A stretch of DNA of 64,000 bases from Synanceia verrucosa (Eukaryota; Chordata; Actinopteri; Perciformes; Synanceiidae), in the NCBI GenBank assembly GCA_029721515.1, contig CM056556.1:2170501-2234500 (forward strand), read 5' to 3'. The notes beneath the pieces are model-generated. The model searched no databases and had not been told where the DNA came from. It saw only the letters and a list, made by a program, of their open reading frames with translations. The position numbers and the translations under genes were made by a program. Each line of letters begins with the position of its first letter. The stretch's first letter is position 1. Shown here piece by piece: positions 34,274 to 47,500 of this stretch.

Positions 34274-35799
34274 ATTTAAATCAAAGAGCAGATAAAAACA
34301 TTAAGGCAAGACGAGCAGCGAGCGTCGAGCTGCGAAATGGAAACGTCAAAATTTAACTATACAAGGCTTGATCTGTTAATAAAAAAATAGAAAATTATAC
34401 AGCCAGAGAGAAACAAAAACAAAGAGGTGAACGAGTGCTTGCAGGACACAGTTTCAGACTCAAAAAACAATAAAGTGCTGTTTTTACTGACCTTCTGTGA
34501 TGAAGGGATTTCCGGGCTAGAAATAAACTACAAGTCAAGCAGCTAGACTCTCTATTGCAGAGTTAGTAACAGCCAAATAAAGTGCATGTGTCACTGTATG
34601 AAGCATAAACAAAAAGATGCAGATGAAGACAACATTTGCATTGAAATAAGAAATCCTTTTTACTCTCACATCAGCTGACTCACTGGTGTCAAACACCGTC
34701 GTGCATTTCTTTAACGAATCTCAGATTTAGGTTTAGGAGTTTGAGACATATCAGGGGTTTTTTTAAATGCTCTGAATGACTGTATCTACGATCATTTAAG
34801 GTACAACAGAGGAAAGAAAAGTGTTTGGGAGATGCTTTTGGTTGTGGTCTGGCTGAATAAAAAAGAGGCAGAACAAGTCCAGCATGCTGGTGAAAAGCTG
34901 CTGCTAACGACACATGTAGGGCTCATCTTATAGCCTTTGGGGAAGCCGAAAGCGTCCTCCAAGAAAGGGTGATTTCTGCTGAATAGATTTCTGTCTGCAG
35001 GCGTTTCACAAGTACAGTTAAAGTAGAGCGAGGAGAATATCTGAACATCAACCTGTCACCCAAACCTCATGCCAGACTTTCTAATTTCATCTTGGACTTT
35101 GAAAGGAAGAAAATATGGGAAATATATTAATTTCTTGCCGAGAGTTTTGTGAGGAGGTTCTCGTTAGCTTAGCACAAAGACAGCTAGCCTGGCTACAGCT
35201 TAAACGAGTTATTTTCATCCATTGGGGAGCTTTAGAGGCAAAAGTCCATCTGTGTTCTTTCTGTCTGTCAAGAAAGATGGAAATATACAAAGAGACAACA
35301 TGTACACCCGCTGTCTCTAAAATTTGCGTGAAAGTGCGAAAAGATTAAATGTTTCTTGACTACGACTAAAACTCTAAAGTCTTCTGATTAAACCTCCTTT
35401 TAAAGACTTCCAGAAGAGTCCGAACATTTTAGCTTTTAAGTTTTTCTACGTACAGACGAGGATTCCTAAAACGACAACAAAAAAAAAGCTCTGTGCGTCT
35501 TTCTGTACAAAAAGATCGTCTGTGTTTAAGTCTGACATTTATATCAGTGCTAAATGTTATTATAGAAGCTATGGGATGCATTTTATCAAACTTTTCAGCA
35601 CGTTTGTCCTCCAAACAGATCATCAAGCACAAAAGAGAGGAGTTAAAACTGCCTCAGTGTTTCCTCTAAAATCATCACTTTTCACCGTCTTGTGTGCAGA
35701 AACCAGGCTGGGAGAATCTAAAGAGGGCGGCCATGTTTCTGAGACAGGCTGGAAAACAAAACGAGACAAGAGGACGTGAGGCGAGACGGCGACTCAGCG

Positions 35800-35805
35800 T
35801 TTATT
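35800..35805 (-). terminator. peds1: proximal poly(A) signal AATAAA for peds1
   Basis: AATAAA on the minus strand (TTTATT on the plus), followed by T- and G-containing sequence. It would give a 3'UTR of about 170 bases. Confidence 0.4.
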
Positions 35806-35955
35806 GTTTGTGAGTGAACAAAAAGGTGTCGGTGTCACTCCTGGAGAGCCCAACCTCCAGAAACCTCCTGCACCTGCACAACTCCTTGGTTGTGATTCTT
35901 TTCTTTCAGGGTTTGTCTTTTCGATCTGTCCATCCATCCATTCGTGTTTGTTTGT

Positions 35956-36080
35956 TTATCTGTCCGTCTTCTTGGCCCACGCCAGGTCATCTGATCGAGG
36001 TTTCTGCCCTGTGAGTCGTTCGATCAGCTGCTCCATCCTCCTCCAGAAGCCCAGCTGGTCCAGAGGAAAGTTACACCAAC
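35956..36080 (-). CDS. peds1: peds1 terminal coding exon
   Basis: Acceptor CTCTCCTCCAG|GTTGG; the stop TAA is at 35956-35958. It encodes WCNFPLDQLGFWRRMEQLIE then RLTGQKPRSDDLAWAKKTDR, matching the human C-terminus (W-L-N-Y-P-L-E-K...G-F-W-R-R). The basic AKKT/KTDR end is a typical cytosolic ER-retention-like tail in this family. The plus strand reads open through this exon for 98 codons, but that is a shadow. Confidence 0.95.
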
Positions 36081-38136
36081 CTGGAGGAGAGGAGCCATGA
36101 AAAGATGAGGCGTACACAACCTGAACGGCTCAAATCAACCCCGTCGTCATGGAGACAAGTTTGCGTTTAGGCACAGGAAGTCACGGCCTCTGAACACTAC
36201 AGAATAAAATACACAAAAAGCTTGGTAGCTCTGGGGTTGTTTTGTTGTTTGTTTTCAACTATTTTGACTGTCCTTTGTTTACAAAAAAAAAACATTTCAT
36301 CAGCACTTTGGACAAAATTTTAATTAAGTAGTCATCTTATTTTTATTTATTTATCTTATTGTATTTTATTTATTGTTACCTCTAGATGAATTTAAAATAA
36401 GAGCCACAGGTGTACGCTTCATCGGTCTATTAGTCAATCATAGCTTATAGTTGATAGATTAGTCGACTAATCGTTTAGATAGTCAATAGATTAGTCAACT
36501 AATCATTTAGATAGTCAATAGATTAGTCGACTAATCGTTTAGATAGTCTAATCGCTAATACAGTCGATAGATTAGTCGACTAATCGCTAATACAGTCGAT
36601 AGATTAGTCGACTAATCGTTTAGATAGTCAATAGATTAGTCAACTAATCATTTAGATAGTCAATAGATTAGTCAACTAATCGTTTAGATAGTCAATAGAT
36701 TAGTCGACTAATCGTTTAGATAGTCAATAGATTAGTCAACTAATCATTTAGATAGTCAATAGATTAGTCGACTAATCATTTAGATAGTAAATAGATTAGT
36801 CGACTAATCGCTAATACAGTCGATAGATTAGTCGTCTAATCGTTTAGATTGTCGATAGATTAGTCAACTAATCATTTAGATAGTCAATAGATTAGTTGAC
36901 TAATCATTTAGATAGTCAATAGATTAGTCGACTAATCGTTTAGATAGTCAATAGATTAGTCGACTAATCGTTTAGATAGTCGATAGATTAGTCGACTAAT
37001 CGCTAATACAGTCGATAGATTAGTCGACTAATCGCTAATACAGTAGATGGATTAGTCGACTAATCGTTTAGATAGTCGATAGATTAGTCAACTAATCATT
37101 TAGATAGTCAATAGATTAGTCGACTAATCGTTTAGATAGTCGATAGATTAGTCAACTAATCATTTAGATAGTCAACAGATTAGTCGACTAATCGTTTAGA
37201 TAGTCGATAGATTAGTCAACTAATCATTTAGATAGTCAACAGATTAGTCGACTAATCGTTTAGATAGTCGATAGATTAGTCAACTAATCATTTAGATAGT
37301 CAACAGATTAGTCGACTAATCATTTAGATAGTCAACAGATTAGTCGACTAATCGTCTAGTCGACGATTAGTCGACTAATCGTCTAGTCGACAGATTAGTC
37401 GACTAACCGTGCAGTCGATAGATTAGTGGACTAACCGTTTAGATAGGTGATAGATTAATCGACTATCAAACTAATTGTTAGTTGCAGAAATAAATCCCAA
37501 CCTTATTATTCTTTCCTAAATCTAACTATAGTGGTTTTGATGCATTATGTTATAATTTGGACACAAAACATGATCCTTTTCCTAAACCTTAACCACTGAC
37601 TAAACCTAACCAATAATTTCCCAGTAATAACTGACGCTGACGATCATCATATCAGCAGAAAGCCAACATGTGTTCTGTTGCGAAAAAAGCTCATAAATAA
37701 AACAAATTTAATAAACTGAAATTGTTTTAATGGAATGAGACAGATCAGTCAACATTCCTGGAGCCCTGCAGGAATTTCTCTTCTTGTTTTGTCTCTTTCC
37801 AAACATCCTGGACTCATTTTCCCACTTTTTCACCTCTCTGCTTCCTCCTCCCTTCTTTCCTTCCTCTTATCCTCAGTCCTTCTATCCCTCCTCCTGTCTC
37901 ATCATCATATGCAGACTACATTTTAGGGAGTGGAGGGATGAGGCGGGGTTTATCCCAGGAGACGTCTTTAGCCTCAGCTAACACACACACACACACACAC
38001 ACACACACTTCAGGATCGTTCATTTTCCTCTCACAGAGCATCGACTGTATGTTTAAATACACTGATGCATGTATGGCTGCAGGCCAAAGTACATTTACAT
38101 GTACACATGCATGCATGACGGTGCACCTGGCTGTGT

Positions 38137-38200
<64 letters not shown>

Positions 38201-38471
38201 CACTGCTGCTTCAGATGCTGCTGAGCCGTCCCACAACATTTAAGATAAAAGGCTTTTTTTTCTATTATTACCAAAGACACACAAGCCGTACGTAAAGCAG
38301 CTACGCTAACACAAACACGCAACAAAAAATGTCTCACACACACACACACACACAGGTAAGAAGCAAATAGAGACATCCACATGAGCGGTGTGTACTCAGA
38401 CTACCCTGCCTGATGCTAACACACCTCCGCCTGTCATGTGTTTGCACAGAGCGCATGTTATAGCTGCGGGT

Positions 38472-38534
<63 letters not shown>

Positions 38535-41500
38535 TCCACTGACCCTCTCTCTGCTTGAAGACAGTAAAGCAGCCAGAGGTTTTGTTTGATTTCACTCTTT
38601 TCTTCCCTTCTTTTGCCACAAACTCCTACTTTTTTTTGTCCTCCAAATCCCTGCTTCTACCCTCCTCGTCCTCCACCCTCCATCCTCCACCCCCCCTCCA
38701 CCCTCCGCCTGTGAAGTCCTATTTGTTAGAACAGACAGCAGGTTAGCATTAAATATACATGGGGATTGTCAGCCGGTGGCGAACACAAAGGCAGCTCGGC
38801 GAGCCCCGGTGGAATCCAAGCCCGGGCCCAGGCAGCCAGGCTGGGGGAGCGGCGGGTGGAGGAGGTGGAGGAGGTGGTGGTAGTGGGGGGGGCGCCACCG
38901 TCCCCCGTGGGCCCCCAGACCGCCACCACACACACACAGGTTAGAAACCGAAGAGGAGGTCAAAAAGACTAGTAACACACACAGATGCTCCAGTATGCAG
39001 ATGTGTGTGTGTGTTACACAAACACACACTTTCCCTCCGACCCCCCCACCACCACCCCGACACACACATCTGTCGTCCGCAGGGGCTCAGGGTGACGTAC
39101 GAGCTGAAAGCCCCTCGTGGATCCTCCCTCTCACCCAGATGCAAACAGAATACTGAATGTGGATCCGTTACAGAGGCCTGACGTCTCCGAAGACACAAAA
39201 AACAGAACATCTACGATGAGTTATTTATAAGAGAGGCTGCAGACAGACAGACAGACAGACAGGGACGCCATCTTGTCCTGATCAACAGAGGATTGTCAGT
39301 GAAATTGTTCTCAGCTTCAATTATGGCGATAAACACTGATTAACATCCAAAAATAAGCAAAAAATCACATGACACCCCTCACTGGTGTCTAGTGATGGTT
39401 TCATTTTAAATGTTTTTAACCTGTCCTGTAATGTTTACAGAGGACCTTTGCATCTTTACAGGGACATCAACGCTTCTAGCGACGCCACATTAGCTCTAGT
39501 AAGCGCTGTGTTCATGAAAAGAACATCTCTTTTCGCCCATTTCACGTTACAGATTAATACATTGGTAGATTATTTGTTTGCCGAATTAAAGGAGAAGTTT
39601 GGACGGATTCAGAAAAGATGGTTAATCTAATTTTATCAGCATGTTTGATCGTTAGTTAAGACTGAGTTGTTAGTTTCCTTGATTTTTTGAATGGAGTTCT
39701 GCTTCATGACCTGTCAACACGTCTCTGGGAACAGATTTAAGGCATTAACGTAATTAATTGTTGTTAACGTACTAATTTCGGCCCAATTATAAAGTCAACT
39801 TAACATGTTGTCATGGTAAAATAATCCAGCTGATATGTTCCTTTCTTTGGTTTGTTTGTCTTTGATAATAATAAAATAAAACTTTTAATTAATGAAGGAT
39901 TTTTCATTAAAGAAAAAGTGCTACAGAGTGAAAACAACAAGATAAACAATAAAAACAAGATCAACAAATAAAAACTCGTGAAACACTAGTAATAAAAACT
40001 TGTAAAATATGAACGAGTCCAGTGAATGTGCCAATTAAAAACAGTTTGAAAAGAACTGATGATGTTACCCTGAATGACAACGTGCTCTTATTTTGAAATA
40101 AAGGCAACACTTAGAGTGACAATAATCTGCCTTAATTATATGATTTAATTTATAAATTATGAGAGTGACAACTGATGTTTAAATGACAAATTCCAGTCAA
40201 AATGTCCCGGTTCAGTTAGCCTCCTTAGAATATTTTATAATAAGTAAAATCAGGTAACAGATAAAACAGATAAAACTGATAAAACAAGTCAAAACACAGT
40301 GCGTCCTATCTTATTTTATTGTAAAAAAAAAAAATAAAAAAAAGAATATATTAAAAGGAGTTATTTGGTGAACACGATTAAATAAGAGCTTTAAGCCGTT
40401 AAACCACATATTTATTCAACAGATGTGTCGCTCATAACAGCAGCAGCTCTTACCCGTAGTGATGCAGTAGTACGTCTCATGCGGCGACACATGGTGGATG
40501 CGGTGATGTTTCCGTGGCAACACCAGATGCCAGTCCTGGAGCAGCGTGACCCAGCGCGGGAGGCCGAAGTAGGAGTGGCTCCACTTGTGAATCTGATTGG
40601 TCAGCGTCACGAAAACCGCCAGGGCGAAGACGTAGCAGTCCCAGGGATAGGACGCCGCCAAGGCCTCTGGGAGGAGACGGGAGACAGACGGAGGGAGGGA
40701 GTAAAGCTAATAGAAGAGCTGATCAAACTGTTAGGGGTGATGAAGAGGGCCAGCGAGGAGGAGTAGTACTCCCACAGGGAGGACGCTGGCAGGGATGAAG
40801 AGGGAGGAAGTAGGACGAGGACGAGAGGGTTAAAGAGCCTGAAAATGTCCCGTAACGTAAAATCAGGTCCAATCAATGGTTGTGTTTTATCAGCTCAGCA
40901 GGTATCAGGAGGGAAATTTAAGGCAGTTAGTCTGAGGTGAGACTGTCTCTGCTCTTTATGGAGAAAATAAAAGTCCCACTGATGTTCAAATGAAGCTATG
41001 AATCACCACCAACCCCCTTCTTCTCTAAATCTCTGCTTTTAATATTTAAACAACTCGTGCTCATCTCATCCCTACGGAGGCGTCCTGGGACTGGACACAC
41101 TGTGTGTTTATGGGATGTTCAGGTGAAGGTGGAGTTCAGATGGAGGCTGGGGAGAAGTATTTGGAGTGATTTTATTTTGAAAAGGAACAGGACTCTACAA
41201 AATAAGACACCATTCTGAGCTGATATGTTGGAATATCTTCAATCCAGTGTGATGTTAATTTGGGTAAAAAAAAAAAAAAAAAAAAAAGGTTTTACAGGAA
41301 ATAAAAAAAAAAGATTCCATGTCTGTCCAAAAGTCATAACTTCATCATTTTATCCTTTATAATATTATTTATTTTATTTGTCTGAAATAAAAAAAAGGCT
41401 TTTTTTTTTACTTCTACGCCAAACATAAAAATATCTCACCACGACCATTTACAGTAAAATGAAGACATTAGTGTATTAATATTAATATTTCTACAGTGAA

Positions 41501-44500
41501 TCAGCTCATGGAGCTGCATACTGACACCTGTCAAACAAAAACTGCTTTTTTTTTTCCAAATTTAGGTTATTATAGTTTGGGATTTTTCATTTTATTTTAG
41601 CTTTTTGACTTTTTTTTTCTCTAATTCAGTTAGTTTTAATTAGTTTTTTTGAGCTTTTCTTTTTTTCTAAATGATGAGTTTCAGTGTCATTTTTACTAGT
41701 TTTTCATTTTTTTCATGCTTTGGGTTAATTGTCAGGTGCAGGATTCATAAAAAATAAAATAATAAAACTCAACAAAGTACGGTGTCGCCACCTCTCGTAA
41801 AATTGCTTGAGCGAAAAATATCGTGATTTACCATCGGCCCAACACATGACTTTTTTTGGGGAAAAAATTATAACAAGAAATTAAAAATCAATATTACATC
41901 AATTCAAGTCAAGTCAAGTTTATTTATATATCAGAAGAAAAAGTATTGCGATGTATTGCCATATCAATATTTTTCCCACCCCGTTTAGTTATAATTTTTT
42001 CTTTTATAGTTTTATTTCAGTTACCAAAATTTCTCAAGTCTAGTTTTTGTCTTTTTTTGTTTTTCATTTTTCCAAATGATGCAAAATCAAACAATAAAAG
42101 CATGTTTGTCGGCTCATACGTCTTTAATTAGGTTTGCTGAAGGCAGAGTGAAGTCTGACGCTTCAGGAGGAGGATTTAAAGGAGACTCTGGTTTCAGGGA
42201 AAGTCTTCATGTTCACAGTGTTGCTGCTGATGTGAGCTGACAGGTGACAAACATGTCAGCAGTGCAAGCCTCAAAATAATAATCCCGCATGAAAACAGTC
42301 TAAAAAATAAAAAGTCTTCTTAAAAGTGGACACTTCCTGGTTTCCTTCCTCCTCTAGACACTTTGGGAACGATTAATGGAGAAAACATCAGCACTGTTTT
42401 TGCCCTCCATGCTACTGGCTGGAGAGTTTCTGTCGCTGTGACTTACAGCCGTCCTCTCCGTCCTCTCCATCCACCTCCACCCCTCATCGCCTCGCTCAGG
42501 TTAAAACAGCGACCTCTTGACCCTGACTTGAGTGCAGACATGACAGCTGGAGATGTCGCCTCGTGGCTTTCTGCTCTTCCCATCTCCGTCTTTGTCTGGC
42601 GACCGCTTGACCCTGCGAGACGCCTGACATGACAGGTTTGGATGTCATCTCGCCACTACATGACCCCCACCCGGCGCTCTCACCCTCCGTCTCAAACTCT
42701 TGAAGGTGGAGACATGACAGGTGTGGATGTCACTGTCTCCGTCTCCTGACCTTTTGACTCCCTGTGGCGTTTGACATGACAGGTGTGGACGTCACCTACA
42801 GGTAAACCTCAGTACTGATCTACGGGTTCCTGCTGAGGACAAACAGCTGACCTTTGTAATATAATTGCAAAATAATTCCTGATGTTTCTATCAGACTTTT
42901 CAACCTTTTCTCCATCTACCCATTATCTGTAATTTTTTTAAAAAATGCTTGTCTTGTTTTAGTAATTATCAAAATTTAAATACACGCAGAGATAATTCTG
43001 TCCAAGACAAACTCATACTGTAACTTTTTTTTTTTTTTTTTAAATATTTCGGTTTTAAATTCGTCTCACAAAGTTAAGATCGTCTCTTTCACGGTGAATA
43101 TATTTTCATTATTTTTCCAGATTTTAGTGCTGTGTCACTGTGCTTTATGGTGAGGCTTCGGTTCGCTTAATGAATGACAAATGATAACTATTTTTTTTTC
43201 TGGCTTCTACGATGCATAATATCCTCGAAGGTAAAAATGTTGGCAAAAGGTTGAGCTCTGGATGAAGACTGAAGCTCTCAGGTAGAGAGGATGGACTCAG
43301 CGGTTTATGTTTATTAATTTCAGTGTTTCTACCTCTTATTATGAGAAGCAAATTTGTGAATTCGTGACATTCGGCGACAGAAATAAACTGACAGCTGATT
43401 GATGTATTCATGACAGCAGATGGAGCTCATCAAAGATGCTCGCATGAAGCCGTCAGTGACCTTTGGACGGAGGGACATGTCCCCTCCTCAATTACAGGTT
43501 GCTCAGCTCCTCCTCCTCCTCTTCCTCTCATAAGGTCAGTGGACATGATTACCTGCTAAACTGTCCCATGCTTCAGTCAAAAGGTCTGAGTCACCTCTGA
43601 AGTCAGTGCTGCACTTTGCTGGAAGATGCCGTATCTATCTCTCTATCTATCTATATCTATCTATCATCGATTATCCGGCCATCATCCATCTATTATCCAT
43701 CCATCTATCATCCATCCATCTATTATCCATCTATCATCCATCCATCCATCCATCCATCCATCATCTATCATTCATCCATCTATGATCCATCCATCTATCA
43801 TCCATCATCCAGCCATCCATTATCCATCCATCTATATCCATCCATCCATCTATTATCCATCCATCTATCATCAATCCATCATCTATCATCCATCCATCCA
43901 TCATCTATCTATCATTCATCCATCTATTATCATCTATCATCCATCCACCCATCTATTATCTATCTATCATCCATCCATCCATCCATCATCCATCTATTAT
44001 CCATCCATTTATTATCCATCATTCATCTATCTATCATCCATCCATCTATCATCTATCATCCATCCATCCATTATCATCCATTTATCATCCATCCATCCAT
44101 CTATTATCCATCTATCTATCATCCATCCATCCATCCATTATCCATCTATCTATCATTCATCCATCCATCCATTATCCATCTATCTATCATCCATCCATCC
44201 ATCCATTATCCATCTATCTATCATCCATGCATCCATCCACCAGTAGTCTTTTTTTATCTCTCCATACCTGGTGTGTATGTGAGGAACTTGTAGGTCATGT
44301 GACCCAGAGGCAGGATGGGGATCATACAGTTGTCACCGTTGGTTTCGATGAAGTCGTGGCGAGTGATGGCGGTTGGATCAATGTGGTGCTCCCTGAACGG
44401 ACGAATGAACGCCTGCAGAATGACAGAAAGAAAGAGAGAAGGAGTGGGACGAATTAACAAACTGATACTTGGTTTTATTTTGAAAATCACTGTGCAGCTT

Positions 44501-47500
44501 ATACTTTATACATGAGGTTCATTTGGTTGGAATTAGAAAGAGAATTTAAGCTTGAATGACTTAAACTCCTCTTAATCAAACGTTTACAACAACAGACATG
44601 AAAAGAGGACTTGATTCTTCTTCCTTCATTTTCATTCACTTTAAATCCAAACACGGCACAGACTGTTTGTTTACAGTCTTTTTACGCAAATAAAATGCAC
44701 ACATGCACGCCGACGCCACGCCTCAGCGGCGCCCAGCAGCCTGCACAACCCCACAGCTCATATCCAGCATCTTAATAAACCACAGAACAGCAGTGGGCCG
44801 TCCGCTAAAACACTCGTACACATAAATGGCCGACGCACAAACTGAAATATGAGCTTCAAACACACAAACACACACACACCCCACCTGCACCTGTCTGCAG
44901 GAGCACGGGGGTTCAAATAAAAGACTCAAAAGAGGACAAAAACGAGACACACACAGGATAAAGGTAATTTATTTCCCTCTGTGGACAAAGCAAAAAAAGG
45001 TGTGTGTGTGTGTGTGTGTGTGTAGCCATGGAAGCATCAGCATGAAAACTCATTATTGTCTCGTCGGCTGCTCCGACCAATCAGGAGCGCCCATCAGCGA
45101 GGGATCGTCGGTAGGCGCCACTGCAAACAGAAACTATTTGTTGACATCTTCACAATTATGTCCCCGTCTCCGTCTCCTCCCATCAGCCACCACTCCTCCC
45201 CCCCCAGCCCTCAGCCAGATGAAAGCCCAGCTAAACCACGGAGGTCGTGCCGAGCGAGGCGGCGTCGGCGCTCCCAGTTAACGGCGGGCCGCCGGTCACT
45301 GCGTGTCCTCTAATCCCACACCGTTTAACGGCCCGCCTCGCACGACGTCCGCTAATCACCGGCTCACATCGCCCATCGCCCCGGCAACCAGCGCTGTCCC
45401 ACTGGTTGGACGGACACGCCCTTCCACCCCCTTTTCCTTTCTTGTCCTCCCGACCTTTATACTGGATTTTCATCACACTTTTTTTTTTTCTTTAAAAAGA
45501 AACTGACTTAAGTGATGTAATTAAATATCCTGTCATTAGCCAGTGGCGTTAAAGAGTTGGTGCTTTAAAAAGGATCTAGAAACATCCATCCCCGAACTGG
45601 TAGCACATCTGGCAAATTTCAATGCGAATCGAGCATCGTTGGGAACTAATGAGCGTGACTTTGTCCTCAAAGTGGTGCCATCAGAGGACTGATAAATCCT
45701 TGTTGAGTCAATTAAAGCTCGACGACTTAAAAAAAAAAAAAAAAAAAAAATGGCCCAAAGCTGCGCTAAGAAATGCTCCAAACACCACCGGGACGACGGC
45801 GTGTACTTTCTAAGATAGTGGTACAGTTTTTCAGCGCTGGGGAGCGTGAGACGGCTTTTATGGATTCAAATCAAAGCAAGTCATTGTTATACAATTCCTA
45901 ATGAAGCGCATTAGCAGAGTGCATTATGGGAGGATTTTGTGTACACTTTAACTTTGAGGTACAGAAACATCAGTGGGCAATTAAGGGATGGTGACGAAAA
46001 GGGCATTTTGTGAATGTTCAGCTCAGTGATGGTATAAAAAGGAAGTGGATTTTCATCAAGCTGAGGGCTTTTATAGACAGAAATCCAGTGATCCTGATAT
46101 TTTAAAGGACTTAACGTAACGATTAATTAGTCAATTAATCAAGAAGTGGTAACTGATTATTGTTTCTGGCCTCTCTCATGAGTGGACTTGCTGCTTTTTT
46201 TCCTCATATATCACTGTAAATTGATAAAACAAGACAATGTTTTATAACCTGGAGAATAAATTGAAATGAATAGAAGCAGATTAATCAATGATGAAAATAA
46301 TGGATACGTAATATGCAGTGTTCAGGGTTCTTGCATCATTTTAAAAGTCAAATTTAAAACTTTTAAGATTTTTTTAAGACCTCATCATGTATAATTTAAG
46401 ACCCAAAAATGTCATCACCATTTCTTTGGTAGTATTGTACCACTTCACTTGAAACAACGATATCAATTGAAGGCATAACACTTATTTTACTACAAATTTA
46501 ATTTCAAAATATTTTGTGAAAACAATAATGTGCATAAATACTGTGTTTTCCTATTGGCATCAAACACACCATCTGAAAATTTAACACCTACAGCAAATTT
46601 ACAGTAAATTTAAGACAATTTAAGACCTTAATTATCCAGATTTTAATTTAAGACATTTTAGGACCTGTTAAGGAACCACAGGAACCCTGGTGTTGGGCAG
46701 TAACACCATTACTTTTGACAGTAATTAATACTCTGACTATAACCTTTCAAATAAATAAACACAGTTATCATTTACAACATGGTGCGTTTGTCTGTTACTT
46801 GGTAAATGATTTCCAGGGACGGCCCCTGGTTAAACTGTCCCTGAAAATGTCCCAGATTTCAGCATTTGGGGAAAAAATGTTACATGTTGACTAGAACAAA
46901 GGTTATTAATCTGAGTAGGAAATCAGGATTTTCCCTGGATTTCATTTCAGAAAACTGGTCACCTTCCTTGTCCTTTTCGTCATCACGTCACAAATTAATA
47001 CTTTAATGATGCTCTTTATTGGATTATTTGTTTGCTGAATTCCAGGAGAAGCTTGGACAGATTCAGAAAAGACGATTAATCTAGTTTTATCAGCATGTTT
47101 GATCGTTAGGCATGACTGTGTTGCTAGTTTCTTTGATTTTTTGAATGGAGTTCTGCTTCATGACCTGCTTTAATCGTGTTAAGTTGTTATGCATTTTGGG
47201 CAGTTTGTCCAGTTAGGAAAAGAAAATTGAAAAAATGGATCCAATGTTTACTTTAGTGACTACAATCAGTCACAATCTGTGTCCATATCTGCGGAGTAAT
47301 GACTCACTCATAAGAAATATTTCTGTTTTATACACGGTGCATATTAATGTTTGATTATCTATACATATTATGACAGTGTATCGTTCTGACTGCAGAAGGG
47401 AAGCAGGAAAAGCCACAAACTAAAAGCAGGAGATTTAAAAAAAAAAGCTTTTACTTTTTATGTGCACATGAAACGTTCCTTCTGTGACCTTGCTGGTAAA

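Larger units (their letters stand above)
34262..35955 (-). other. peds1: peds1 3' untranslated region (extent inferred)
   Basis: From the stop codon leftward there is no competing coding signal. Two AATAAA signals fit on the minus strand: one at 35800-35805, about 150 bases after the stop, and one near 34268-34273 (TTTAAATAAAGA), giving a 3'UTR of about 1.7 kb. Sequence between them is mostly free of interspersed repeats, which favours the long form, but no transcript is available here. Confidence 0.5.

Noticed and set aside
35804..36100. 98-codon plus-strand frame across 35956-36080
   Set aside because: Shadow of the peds1 terminal exon on the opposite strand.
43616..44293. Open frames of 206 and 225 codons on the plus strand
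   Set aside because: Low-complexity translations of the ATCC/ATCT array, opposite to the peds1 exon.
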